A DNA stretch of 64,000 bases, taken from Gangjinia marincola (GTDB lineage Bacteria > Bacteroidota > Bacteroidia > Flavobacteriales > Flavobacteriaceae). The stretch lies in NCBI RefSeq assembly GCF_039523415.1, contig NZ_BAAAFG010000005.1, positions 62,001 to 126,000 on the forward strand, in the 5' to 3' direction. Positions 1 through 8,169 of this stretch are shown here, piece after piece (the stretch's first letter is position 1; each line of letters opens with the position of its first letter). The notes beneath the pieces are model-generated. The model had not been told where the DNA came from and ran no database searches. It was given only the letters and a program-made list of their open reading frames with translations. A program made the position numbers and the translations under genes.

Positions 1-169
1 GCGCCAGTTCAAGTGATGTTGGTACAGCAGTACCAATGCTCATATCTTTAAAGAATTGCCGTGAATCGGCTGAGACTACTTCAGCATTGAACGCTTCTGC
101 CAAGGCAATTCCCAAGCCGGTTTTGCCAATGGCAGTAGGTCCCACAACGATAAGGAGCGAATTAGTCAT
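1..169 (-). CDS. miaA: tRNA dimethylallyltransferase MiaA, N-terminal fragment (cut by window edge)
   Basis: The first 56 codons are present and the rest lies beyond the window. The N-terminus begins MTNSLLIVVGPTAIGKT, a P-loop of the MiaA type (GPTAxGKT), followed by the family motif SADSRQFFKDMSIGTA. MiaA transfers a dimethylallyl group to A37 of tRNAs that read UNN codons. Its start overlaps the stop of the upstream ion-channel gene by 8 nt (ATGACTAA), so the two are probably translationally coupled. Only the N-terminus is visible, but both motifs are diagnostic. Confidence 0.93.
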   Translation of the reverse strand, partial: MTNSLLIVVGPTAIGKTGLGIALAEAFNAEVVSADSRQFFKDMSIGTAVPTSLELA

Positions 170-1004
170 CTCTTAAGGGTTCACCACAATTGTGACAGAA
201 TTTAGCATCATCCTGATGCTTTTTTGCATTACAATTGTAACAGGCTATCGTATTTAAAATAACCTTATTCTCTTTAGAATTCAAATTCTTTGAGTATTCT
301 GAAGTGACAATTCCGGTGGGAACGGCGATAATACCATACCCCATGATCATGATCACTGCTGCAATAAATTGGCCCAGAGGTGTAACCGGTGCGATATCAC
401 CAAATCCTACTGTGGTGAGTGTTACAATACTCCAGTAAATCCCAACAGGAATACTTACAAAACCACTTTCTTCACCTTCAATAATATACATTAACGTTCC
501 TGAAATTATGCACATCATGAGCACTGCAAATAAAAATACTGCAATTTTCTCCCGACTATCGCTAATTGCTTTTTTTAAATAATTACCTGCACCTAAGTAA
601 CGGGATACTTTTAAAATTCTAAAAATACGTAATAATCGCAGTGATCTTACCGTAAGAAGAGCGCTTGAGCCCGCAATAAAAAAGGATAAGTAGAGTGGGA
701 GTACTGATAGTAAATCAATAATACCATAAAAGCTAAAAATGTATTTAGTTGGTTTTTTAATCGAAATGATCCTGGCGATATATTCTATTGTAAATAGTCC
801 TGTGATAATCCATTCCAGTAAATAAAATGTATCGGCATATTTTTCATTGAGTTTGGGGATACTTTCCAGCATCACAATAACGATACTAACTAAGATAAGT
901 ATCAATAAAATTACATCAAACAGTTTGCCCATGGGCGTATCTGCCTCATAAATGATATCATGCAATTTTCTACGCCATTTTGCTGGTGTGCTATTAGAGC
1001 TCAA
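162..1004 (-). CDS. Voltage-gated potassium-type ion channel with C-terminal zinc ribbon
   Basis: A 280-residue six-helix channel subunit of the inner membrane. S1 to S3 span about residues 28-108. S4 is the arginine-rich stretch from R120 to R136 (RSLRLLRIFRILKVSR). The pore helix and selectivity filter TTVGFGD lie at 197-203, followed by S6. This is the layout of Kv/KvAP-type K+ channels. Unusually, the C-terminus carries two CxxC knuckles (C255/C258 and C270/C273), forming a small zinc-ribbon-like domain in place of an RCK or cyclic-nucleotide domain. The start appears to be TTG at 1004; the first in-frame ATG is 24 codons in and would remove the cytoplasmic N-terminus. The gene overlaps miaA by 8 nt. 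Confidence 0.88.
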   Translation of the reverse strand: MSSNSTPAKWRRKLHDIIYEADTPMGKLFDVILLILILVSIVIVMLESIPKLNEKYADTFYLLEWIITGLFTIEYIARIISIKKPTKYIFSFYGIIDLLSVLPLYLSFFIAGSSALLTVRSLRLLRIFRILKVSRYLGAGNYLKKAISDSREKIAVFLFAVLMMCIISGTLMYIIEGEESGFVSIPVGIYWSIVTLTTVGFGDIAPVTPLGQFIAAVIMIMGYGIIAVPTGIVTSEYSKNLNSKENKVILNTIACYNCNAKKHQDDAKFCHNCGEPLRDD

Positions 1005-1052
1005 AGATTTGCTTTTTGCTAAAAGTACAATTATTTTGGATTTCGTTTATCA

Positions 1053-1718
1053 TTAGATGAAGTGACGCATTAATTGATTATACCTAATCTGCTCATAGTC
1101 ATTTGCAACAATGTTAGCTAAACTATAATCCTGTCCTGTAGAATGTTTACTATCGTATCCTACACAAAAGATTCCTGCAGCATGGGCTGCTTTAATTCCA
1201 TTAGTTGAATCTTCTATGACAACACATTCATTTTTATTGGCATTAGCAGCTTGAGCCGCTTTAATAAAAATTTCAGGGTGCGGTTTAGATTCTTTTAAAT
1301 CAGCTCCGCTTAATTTACCTGAAAAATAGCGGTTAAGGTCAAACCTGTCAAATACTCTATTAATATTAGGCATAGAGGCAGAGGAAGCTACAATGAGTGT
1401 TAAACCGTTGGCTTTATAGTCTTGGATTAGAGACAAAACACCATCTAATAATTGAAGGTCATCATCTTTTGTAAAGATGAGCTTAAAATATTTTCGTTTA
1501 ATGTCAACTAATTCCTCAGGAGCTTGCGCTAACTCATAGCGATCACATAACTGTTTGCAAATATTAAGGGTAGATTGGCCGGTAAAGCTTCGATAAAGTT
1601 CGTTAGATACTTGAATACCTACTTCGCCAAACATACGGTGATATGCTTTTTGGTGCAGAGGTTCTGTATCGACAATCACCCCATCCATATCAAAAAGGAT
1701 TGCTTTAAGTTTGCTCAA
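1053..1718 (-). CDS. HAD-superfamily phosphatase / beta-phosphoglucomutase-like
   Basis: A 221-residue haloacid dehalogenase-like hydrolase. Motif I is FDMDGVIVDTE, with nucleophile D10 and acid/base D12. Motif II is the Ser in VASSAS near 112, motif III is the Lys of KPHPE (145), and motif IV is VVIEDSTNGI near 167-176. The cap lies between motifs I and II, as in the beta-phosphoglucomutase/phosphoglycolate phosphatase branch. The substrate cannot be assigned. The start is TTG in a TTGA overlap with the stop of the upstream exonuclease/GIY-YIG gene, so translation is probably coupled. Confidence 0.88.
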   Translation of the reverse strand: MSKLKAILFDMDGVIVDTEPLHQKAYHRMFGEVGIQVSNELYRSFTGQSTLNICKQLCDRYELAQAPEELVDIKRKYFKLIFTKDDDLQLLDGVLSLIQDYKANGLTLIVASSASMPNINRVFDRFDLNRYFSGKLSGADLKESKPHPEIFIKAAQAANANKNECVVIEDSTNGIKAAHAAGIFCVGYDSKHSTGQDYSLANIVANDYEQIRYNQLMRHFI

Positions 1719-3076
1719 AACTCTATAATTTTTATTCGGTTATTTCGGCGTAAATAGCCCTGAATGATATGTTTTGCATCTCTATTTTCCTCCATGGGAG
1801 TAATGAGTGTCTTCATGATTTGAGGGTTATTCACCTGATAATTTAAATTGAAGTAGCCAATACCTTTAAATGTACCTTCTTCAATTAATAACGCTGACTT
1901 TTCATCAACTTCTCTACCGCGATCAATGAGTAACATGTTTTTATTGTGATAACTATAGCGCTCAATAACCTGCTGTGCTCTCTTGTTATACTCTTCCGCA
2001 CTTTCTTCACCCATGCAAGCACCTTCACATTCTTTAATGGAATGGTTAAAACAGCTGCCCGTACTTTTGTCTAAGCTTGTATATTTTTGACATAGGTTGT
2101 ATTCTTCAGTAATACGCTCTAAAAAGCTTTTACCCGATAAGTAGCTGGAAAACGTAGTAATGGCGTTGTCTCTTCCATTCGCTTTGGCGATATTGAACTT
2201 TAAATAACCATCATCCGTAAAACTATGGTGAAGGGAATGACTAAATATCGTCTTTTTTAGTGCACGATTAAACTGCGGCTTGTTGCGTTTAATTTCCTCG
2301 TTCTCTTTCAATAAGGCTATTAGTTCATTGCCCGTAGCTTCAAAGGTGACTGCATGCACCAGTTTTTGCATTTCTTTTGACTTATGATTGTCATTGGTAA
2401 AATGCTGAGTGATTCTTTTTTTGATGTTTTTGCTTTTACCAATATAGAAGATATCCCCGTGTTCATCGTGCATATAATACACTCCCGTAATGGATGGGAG
2501 TTCTTCTATAATTCGAATGAGCTTTGCATCCATATTATTTTTAGGCGTGGTTCTAACGGTAGCTTTAATGATCTCTTTATCGGTATCTTTACTCAGTAAG
2601 AGTTTAAAAAGTTTTACAGTAGCTAACGCATCTCCATTGGCTCTATGCCGGTCTGAAATAGGAATACCCAGACTTCTCACTAGTTTCCCTAAACTGTACG
2701 AGGGCATATCTGGGATAAGTTTTTTAGAGAGTTCTACTGTACACAGCGTTTTGCGTTCAAACGGATAGCCCAAACGATTAAACTCAGTCGACAAAATGCG
2801 ATAATCAAACTTTGCATTATGAGCAACAATCACGCAGTCTTGTGTTATTTCTACTATACGTTTAGCGACCTCGTAAAATTTGGGAGCATTACGCAACATG
2901 TCATTATTGATTCCTGTAAGTCCTACTACAAATTGTTGGATGGGACGTTCTGGATTGACCAGGCTAATGAATTGATCGATTACCTCATGACCATTGAATC
3001 TGTATATCGCAATTTCTGTAATACCTTCTTCATTGTATTTTCCTCCGGTGGTTTCTATGTCAAGTATTGCGTACAA
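1715..3076 (-). CDS. DEDDh exonuclease fused to GIY-YIG (UvrC-like) nuclease
   Basis: A 453-residue two-nuclease protein. The N-terminal third is a DNA polymerase III epsilon-like 3'-5' exonuclease with DIETTGG (D6, E8), HNAKFD (D91) and H144/D149 of the ExoIII motif. A GIY-YIG domain follows, starting GVYY at 198 with YIG at 211-213 and a downstream NEEIKRNKPQFN segment like UvrC. A C-terminal region of about 150 residues contains a cysteine cluster (about 343-355). Family knowledge suggests DNA repair; the exact role is not known. The start is TTG at 3076, because no upstream in-frame ATG exists before a stop and MYAILDIETTG is the expected exonuclease N-terminus. Confidence 0.9.
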   Translation of the reverse strand: MYAILDIETTGGKYNEEGITEIAIYRFNGHEVIDQFISLVNPERPIQQFVVGLTGINNDMLRNAPKFYEVAKRIVEITQDCVIVAHNAKFDYRILSTEFNRLGYPFERKTLCTVELSKKLIPDMPSYSLGKLVRSLGIPISDRHRANGDALATVKLFKLLLSKDTDKEIIKATVRTTPKNNMDAKLIRIIEELPSITGVYYMHDEHGDIFYIGKSKNIKKRITQHFTNDNHKSKEMQKLVHAVTFEATGNELIALLKENEEIKRNKPQFNRALKKTIFSHSLHHSFTDDGYLKFNIAKANGRDNAITTFSSYLSGKSFLERITEEYNLCQKYTSLDKSTGSCFNHSIKECEGACMGEESAEEYNKRAQQVIERYSYHNKNMLLIDRGREVDEKSALLIEEGTFKGIGYFNLNYQVNNPQIMKTLITPMEENRDAKHIIQGYLRRNNRIKIIEF

Positions 3077-3083
3077 TTTTTTG

Positions 3084-3244
3084 TTATTCGTTATTGAGTT
3101 ACTCGTTATTGGATTATATGTTACTAGCTATGGATTAATTAGTATGTAGTTGTTTTACTTTAAATCTTAAGTCTCTACTTTCTACCTACTACCTACTACC
3201 TACTACCTATTACCTACTACCTACTATCTACTACCTACTACCAA
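3084..3244. repeat. Decaying 7-bp tandem array (CTACCTA unit)
   Basis: About 23 consecutive 7-bp units fill the gap between two minus-strand genes. From 3182 to 3237 the unit is CTACCTA with single changes (TTACCTA at 3210, CTATCTA at 3224). From 3084 to 3181 the unit drifts through CTACTTT, TAAGTCT, TAAATCT, TTTACTT, and at the far end GTTATTG, GTTACTC, TTATTGA and TTATTCG. The repeat runs into the 3' end of the YggS gene and supplies its last codon and TAG stop. Units adjoin without spacers, so this is not CRISPR. Confidence 0.9.
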
Positions 3245-3878
3245 AAATAGCGCTTCCAATCCGTACCATCGTACTGCCATGTTTTATCGCGATGCTATAA
3301 TCACCGCTCATGCCCGTTGAAAGAGTATCAAATTCATATTTAGTGTAAAACCTATCGTACAGTTTTTTAATACTTCTAAATTCTTCTGCGATCTGCTCCT
3401 TATTTTCAGTGAAGGAAGCCATTCCCATAAGTCCTTTGAGTCGAACATTTGGATAATTGGCGATCGTATTGTTTTGCAGAAAATTTTCCGCTTGGTCTAA
3501 CGGCATCCCGAATTTCGTCTCTTCTTGTGCAATTTTGACCTGAAGCAAGATATTAATCGTACGATTATTATTTTCCGCCTGACGGTTAATTTCTTTCACC
3601 AGTTTTAGGCGATCCACCGCATGAATGAGTGAAACGTAGGGCGCCATATATTTTACTTTATTGGTTTGAACATGACCGATCATGTGCCACTTAATGTCTT
3701 GTGGGAGCTGCTCCTGTTTTTCGGTCATTTCCTGAATCTTATTCTCCCCAAAATCACGCTGACCCGCATCATATGCTTCCTGTAAGTCGCTTACAGGTTT
3801 GGTTTTTGACACGGCTACCAAGATCACCGAATCTGGTAAAATCTCATGGTACTTTTTTATATGTTCTGAAATACTCAT
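3231..3878 (-). CDS. YggS/PROSC family PLP homeostasis protein
   Basis: A 215-residue TIM-barrel PLP-binding protein. The lysine expected to hold pyridoxal phosphate is K25 in VAVSKTKP. Other family signatures are DFGENKIQEM, WHMIGHVQTNK and, near the end, STGMSGDYSIAIKHGSTMVRIGSAIFG. The family has no catalytic activity and buffers PLP, influencing vitamin B6 and amino acid balance. The start is ATG, 9 bp after the stop of the DUF1015 gene. The final arginine codon and stop are formed by the adjoining CTACCTA repeat array. Confidence 0.95.
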   Translation of the reverse strand: MSISEHIKKYHEILPDSVILVAVSKTKPVSDLQEAYDAGQRDFGENKIQEMTEKQEQLPQDIKWHMIGHVQTNKVKYMAPYVSLIHAVDRLKLVKEINRQAENNNRTINILLQVKIAQEETKFGMPLDQAENFLQNNTIANYPNVRLKGLMGMASFTENKEQIAEEFRSIKKLYDRFYTKYEFDTLSTGMSGDYSIAIKHGSTMVRIGSAIFGSR

Positions 3879-3887
3879 GGCTAGGAC

Positions 3888-5126
3888 TTAAAATTCGTAA
3901 ATCGTAATTGCACTACGTAATTTAGGCTCAATGTAGGTACTTTTAGGGGGCATTTTAAGTCCCTGATCCGCCACTTGCTTCAATTCTTCTACTGTGACGG
4001 GCAGCATACCAAAACCTACCGCGTATTTTTTCTCATCGACCAAGCCTTTGATATAGGCTGCTCCTTTTTTTCCTTCCACATAGTCAATTCGGTCGCTATT
4101 GCGAAGATCTTGAATGCCTAATATTGGTGCGAGTACTGTTTTATATAAAATCTGAGCATCCAATTGATCTAAAGCATTTTCAAAGGTGTATTGAGCTTTT
4201 CTTAGGTAAAGGGAATAAAACTCACCATCCAGATACATATTAAAATGATGTTTTTTAGAAGGAACATACTCAGTAGTTTCTCTATTTTCTATCCTAAAGT
4301 GTTCATCTAACGCGATGAGAAATTCTTCTTTACTCAGGCCATTTAGGTCTGTAATCAGCCTGAAAAATTCGTGAATTTTTAAATGGGACTCCGGAATAAT
4401 GTAGCTCATAAAGAAATTATACGCTTCATCACCGGTGTGCGAATCATTTTGTTTGTGTCTTTCTTGTGTCAATAAATATGATGAAGAGGATCGGTGATGT
4501 CCATCTGCAATGTATATCGCATCCATAGCCTCAAATTCGTGTTGGATAGCTTCAAGATCTTGTTTTTGATCAATGACCCATAGTAGATGCGTGTCTTTAA
4601 ACGTTGTGGTGAACTCATACTCTGCGCGTTCACCCATTTTTTTCTCGATAATGATAGAAATGTTGGCATTATCAGGGTAGGTAAGGAGGACGGCTTCTGC
4701 ATTAAATCCTACTGTGAGGAGATAGTCCTTAAATAATTCTTCACGCGCGGCTATAGTATCTTCATGCTTCTTGATGACATCATTCTCGTAGTCTTTGGCA
4801 CTTGCCGCAGCTATGATTCCGCAGAAGACTTGTCCATTACGATCTACGATTTTATGAACATAATAACAGGGTTTTTGATCCTGAAAGAAATATCCATCTT
4901 CCTTAAATTCTTCGTATCTATTCTTTACCAAACCAAATCTCTTTTTACCCGAAATTCTCTTGTGGTATTTATATCCCGGGTTTAAAATGTGTAAAAAAGA
5001 AAAGGGATTAGCCTTCATTCTTGCGTTTCGCTCTTTAACCGAATAACTTTCGTAAGAGCGAGATGCAATTAGGCTTACTTTATCCCGGGTGGATCGTACT
5101 GCTTTAAATGGAATTATTTTTGCCAA
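3888..5126 (-). CDS. DUF1015 family protein
   Basis: A 412-residue cytoplasmic protein of the DUF1015 family, recognised by the N-terminus MAKIIPFKAVRSTRDK, the central IADGHHR motif and the C-terminal KSTYIEPKLRSAITIYEF. In many bacteria the family sits near serine and phosphoglycerate metabolism genes and contains a kinase-like fold, but its function is not established. The start is TTG at 5126, since the conserved N-terminus begins there and no ATG precedes it in frame. It is 9 bp upstream of yggS on the same strand, so the two are probably co-transcribed. Confidence 0.88.
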   Translation of the reverse strand: MAKIIPFKAVRSTRDKVSLIASRSYESYSVKERNARMKANPFSFLHILNPGYKYHKRISGKKRFGLVKNRYEEFKEDGYFFQDQKPCYYVHKIVDRNGQVFCGIIAAASAKDYENDVIKKHEDTIAAREELFKDYLLTVGFNAEAVLLTYPDNANISIIIEKKMGERAEYEFTTTFKDTHLLWVIDQKQDLEAIQHEFEAMDAIYIADGHHRSSSSYLLTQERHKQNDSHTGDEAYNFFMSYIIPESHLKIHEFFRLITDLNGLSKEEFLIALDEHFRIENRETTEYVPSKKHHFNMYLDGEFYSLYLRKAQYTFENALDQLDAQILYKTVLAPILGIQDLRNSDRIDYVEGKKGAAYIKGLVDEKKYAVGFGMLPVTVEELKQVADQGLKMPPKSTYIEPKLRSAITIYEF

Positions 5127-5192
5127 GAAGTTGGTTTAAGGTTTTAGGTTTTGATCTGTGTTGTTGTATTGCTTATTAATATCTAGTTTGAT

Positions 5193-5248
5193 TGAAGGGC
5201 AATAGGAATGAGGCATAAGGGAATAGGAATTAGGTGTTATTTATGGTG
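5193..5248. repeat. Short degenerate 7-bp tandem repeat (AATNAGG unit)
   Basis: Consecutive heptamers read CAATAGG, AATGAGG, CATAAGG, GAATAGG, AATTAGG and then TGTTATT and TATGGTG. The AGG at the end of each unit keeps the phase between 5200 and 5234. The repeat lies in the 193-bp gap between the DUF1015 gene and the 3-hydroxyacyl-CoA dehydrogenase gene. Confidence 0.75.
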
Positions 5249-5293
5249 TACTTAGCATATTCATTTGAATTTTGCATTTCAAATTAAATATTT

Positions 5294-5321
5294 CCTATTT
5301 CGTACCTCTAACCTCGTACTT
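5294..5321. repeat. Four-unit 7-bp repeat abutting a stop codon
   Basis: Four heptamers, CCTATTT, CGTACCT, CTAACCT and CGTACTT, run directly into the stop codon (5320-5322) of the 3-hydroxyacyl-CoA dehydrogenase gene. This is the same arrangement seen at the 3' end of yggS. Confidence 0.65.
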
Positions 5322-6210
5322 ATTTTATAAACTGCCCGGCTACTTTCTCGGCTTTTTTGTTTTCGCTGTAATCATAAAAACCTTCACCAGATTTTACGCC
5401 CATCTTACCTGCAGCAACCATATTGACTAATAAAGGACATGGTGCATACTTAGGATTTTTAAATCCATCGTACAACACATTCAAAATTGAGAGGCAAACA
5501 TCAAGTCCTATAAAATCTGCTAACTGCAAAGGCCCCATGGGATGCGCCATCCCCAGTTTCATCACAGTATCAATTTCTTGAACACCGGCAACCGCGTTGT
5601 ACAGGGTTTCGATGGCTTCATTAATCATCGGCATTAAGATTCTATTGGCGACAAACCCAGGGTAGTCATTTACCGCTGTAGGAATCTTCCCTAATTTTTT
5701 AGAAAGCTCAACCACAGTATCAGTCACTTCTTGACTGGTGTTATAGCCATTGATGATTTCTACCAGTTTCATGATGGGTACCGGATTCATAAAATGCATC
5801 CCAATTACCATCTCTGGTCTAGAGGTAGCTGCTGCTAATTGGGTAATAGAGATAGAAGAAGTATTGGTCGCTAAAATCGTATCTTCAGGACAGTCTTGAT
5901 CTAACTGATTGAAGATTTTCTTTTTGATTTCCATATTCTCTGTCGCGGCTTCAATCACTAAGCTAGCATATTCTACCCCTTCGGTAATAGCGGTGTACGT
6001 GGTTATGTTATCCAGCGTTTGTTGTTTGTCGCTCTCCGTAATCTTTTCTTTGGCTACCATGCGATCCAAGTTTTTGGTAATGGTAGCAAGTCCGCGGTCA
6101 AGCGCATCTTGAGAGACATCAATCAATTGGACTTTAAAATCGTTTTGAGCAAAGGTGTGGGCAATCCCGTTGCCCATGGTTCCTGCTCCTATAACGGCAA
6201 TGTTTTTCAT
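5320..6210 (-). CDS. 3-hydroxybutyryl-CoA / 3-hydroxyacyl-CoA dehydrogenase
   Basis: A 296-residue NAD-dependent dehydrogenase. The Rossmann motif is IGAGTMGNGIAHTFAQ (about 6-21). The catalytic region includes THFMNP-like GMHFMNPVPIMKLVEII (about 142-158), then NDYPGFVANRILMPMINEAI and the C-terminal helical dimer domain with GMAHPMGPLQLADFIGLD. It oxidises (S)-3-hydroxyacyl-CoA to 3-ketoacyl-CoA in fatty acid or butyrate metabolism. The length matches stand-alone HbdA-type enzymes rather than the multifunctional FadB. It starts with ATG, 47 bp downstream of the Gfo/Idh gene on the same strand. Confidence 0.93.
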   Translation of the reverse strand: MKNIAVIGAGTMGNGIAHTFAQNDFKVQLIDVSQDALDRGLATITKNLDRMVAKEKITESDKQQTLDNITTYTAITEGVEYASLVIEAATENMEIKKKIFNQLDQDCPEDTILATNTSSISITQLAAATSRPEMVIGMHFMNPVPIMKLVEIINGYNTSQEVTDTVVELSKKLGKIPTAVNDYPGFVANRILMPMINEAIETLYNAVAGVQEIDTVMKLGMAHPMGPLQLADFIGLDVCLSILNVLYDGFKNPKYAPCPLLVNMVAAGKMGVKSGEGFYDYSENKKAEKVAGQFIK

Positions 6211-6257
6211 ATGTTAGTATATTTTTCTTAGAATCTTTCGGAATCCCGGATTCCAAC

Positions 6258-7232
6258 TTATATTTTTTTAGTTTTAAACTGTGCAATAATCTGTTTGGCA
6301 ACATCCAGCGCTTCAGCACCTTGTGCTAAGGTAACAATTGGCGTAGTATCATTTTTAATTGCTTCCGCGAAAGCGTTCAACTCGTCTAAAATAGCATTAT
6401 TCGCTTCTACCTTAGGATTGTCAAAATAGATCTGTTTTTTAAGGCCTTCGGCATTTTGAAGGATCATATCAAATTCCCCGGGATCAGTAGGAGCGTCCTT
6501 CATTCGCACGACCTCACAAGCCTTTTCTAAAAAGTCGACAGAAATGTACGCATCTCGCTGAAAGAAGCGCGCTTTGCGCATTTTTTTAAGTGAAATCCTA
6601 CTGGCAGTCAAATTAGCCACACAACCATTTTCAAATTCAATACGCGCATTCGCAATATCTGGGGTGTCGCTTATCACTGAAACTCCGCTGGCATGAACCG
6701 CTTTAACCGCTGAATCAACCACACTAAGAATGACATCAATGTCGTGAATCATTAGATCGAGTACCACAGGCACGTCGGTTCCCCGTGGATTAAATTCTGC
6801 CAATCTATGCGCCTCAATAAACATGGGTTCACTAATTTTATTCCCAACCGCTTGAAAGGCGGGATTAAAACGCTCTACATGACCCACTTGACCTTTCACG
6901 CCGTGTTTTTTAGCCAGTGAGATCAACTCTTCTGCCTCTTGTGTCGTATTCGTAATGGGTTTTTCAATAAAAATATGTTTCCCGGCCTGAATCACTTTTT
7001 TGGCAGTTTCAAAATGATAGGTGGTGGGGGTAACCACATCGACCATATCAACAGCTTGGATAAGCTCTTCAGCCGAATCGAACAAATGATATCCAAATTC
7101 TTCGGCAACCTTTTTAGCGTTTTCTTTATCGCTATCGTAAAATCCTTTTAGGGTATAGTGGGTTGATTCGTGAAGTAATCTAAGGTGAATTTTTCCTAAA
7201 TGACCGGCGCCAATGACTCCCGCGTTGAGCAT
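6258..7232 (-). CDS. Gfo/Idh/MocA family oxidoreductase
   Basis: A 324-residue NAD(P)-dependent oxidoreductase beginning MLNAGVIGAGHLGKIHLR. Conserved elements are the Rossmann GxGxxG, the family motif EKPITNT (KP lysine) and VLDLMIHDIDVILSV with the catalytic-type histidine. I place the start at ATG 7232. A longer reading to 7283 adds residues before the Rossmann strand and crosses the divergent promoter region. A TAAATTTG box lies 15 nt upstream of this ATG. Sugar or inositol derivatives are usual family substrates, but none can be named here. Confidence 0.9.
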   Translation of the reverse strand: MLNAGVIGAGHLGKIHLRLLHESTHYTLKGFYDSDKENAKKVAEEFGYHLFDSAEELIQAVDMVDVVTPTTYHFETAKKVIQAGKHIFIEKPITNTTQEAEELISLAKKHGVKGQVGHVERFNPAFQAVGNKISEPMFIEAHRLAEFNPRGTDVPVVLDLMIHDIDVILSVVDSAVKAVHASGVSVISDTPDIANARIEFENGCVANLTASRISLKKMRKARFFQRDAYISVDFLEKACEVVRMKDAPTDPGEFDMILQNAEGLKKQIYFDNPKVEANNAILDELNAFAEAIKNDTTPIVTLAQGAEALDVAKQIIAQFKTKKI

Positions 7233-7321
7233 AATGTGATTTTTAGCAAATTTACATTTTATCAGCAAACTTTGTGGGATCAATCACATCATTATCCTTA
7301 TTTTTATCAAAAATTACTGCC

Positions 7322-7963
7322 TTGAGAGACCTTCCAAAACACCAGGGAAAACGCAGACAACTGGTATGCTTATTAAAAGAAAAGGGGATTACCTCTACGG
7401 CGGTGCTGGATGCCATCAATACCGTACCGCGCCACTTATTTTTAGAAAGTAGTTTTGAAGATTTTGCATATCAGGATAAGGCGTTTCCTATCGCGGCAGA
7501 TCAAACGATCTCACAACCCTACACGGTCGCCTTTCAAACTGAATTACTGGAGTTAGAGCCCGGCGAAAAGGTATTAGAAATAGGAACGGGTAGTGGATAC
7601 CAAACTGCGGTCTTATGCGAGTTAGGAGCAAAGGTATACAGCATTGAACGCCAGCACGAGTTATTTAAAAAAACCAAGTCCTTTTTGTCCAGGTATGGGT
7701 ATCGCCCCAAATACCTCACGTTTGGCGATGGATACCTGGGTTTACCTAAGCATGCTCCTTTTGATAAGATCATCGTTACTGCGGGGGCTCCGGTTGTGCC
7801 CAAAGCGCTTTTAAGTCAGTTAGCGGTTGGTGGTAGAATGGTCATTCCCGTAGGAGAAGAAGTGCAAGTCATGACCTTATATGTAAGAACCTCTACCTCA
7901 TCGTTTGATCGACAGGAACTGGGCGAGTTTAGATTTGTGCCCTTACTGGAGGATAAGAATTAA
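7322..7963 (+). CDS. pcm: Protein-L-isoaspartate O-methyltransferase
   Basis: A PCMT of 213 residues from the TTG at 7322 (MRDLPKHQGKRRQLV), which matches where family members begin. A GTG at 7274 in the same frame would add 16 residues and overlap the divergent gene's leader. The SAM-binding motif is GEKVLEIGTGSGYQTAVL, preceded by the family's PRHLFL and AFPIAADQTISQPYTVAFQTELL. It methylates L-isoaspartyl residues in aged proteins to start their repair. It is divergent from the Gfo/Idh gene and is followed 23 bp later by a small membrane protein gene. Confidence 0.92.
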   Translation: MRDLPKHQGKRRQLVCLLKEKGITSTAVLDAINTVPRHLFLESSFEDFAYQDKAFPIAADQTISQPYTVAFQTELLELEPGEKVLEIGTGSGYQTAVLCELGAKVYSIERQHELFKKTKSFLSRYGYRPKYLTFGDGYLGLPKHAPFDKIIVTAGAPVVPKALLSQLAVGGRMVIPVGEEVQVMTLYVRTSTSSFDRQELGEFRFVPLLEDKN

Positions 7964-7986
7964 TTTAAAATACACGCCTTTCATTT

Positions 7987-8169
7987 ATGAAAATAAGCCC
8001 AAAAGCTCTAGGATTTGTAGCGACCCTTTTTTTAGTCTACGGGCTCTACGGTATGAATTTTAGTGATCTTAGTACACAAGAAAACTACAAAAGCTACGTT
8101 TTCTTTGGAATTTTTATAATTTTATTGTTTACTATTATTCATCAAGAACGAAAACAGAAGAATGAATAA
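7987..8169 (+). CDS. Small two-helix membrane protein, unknown
   Basis: A 60-residue protein with two hydrophobic stretches (about 8-24 and 38-53) and a charged tail, HQERKQKNE. No family is recognised. It ends in an 8-nt overlap (ATGAATAA) with the start of the cyanophycinase-like gene, which supports both its reality and co-translation. Confidence 0.72.
   Translation: MKISPKALGFVATLFLVYGLYGMNFSDLSTQENYKSYVFFGIFIILLFTIIHQERKQKNE

Noticed and set aside
3084..3244. Possible CRISPR array
   Set aside because: Units are 7 bp, contiguous and without spacers; no cas gene is present.
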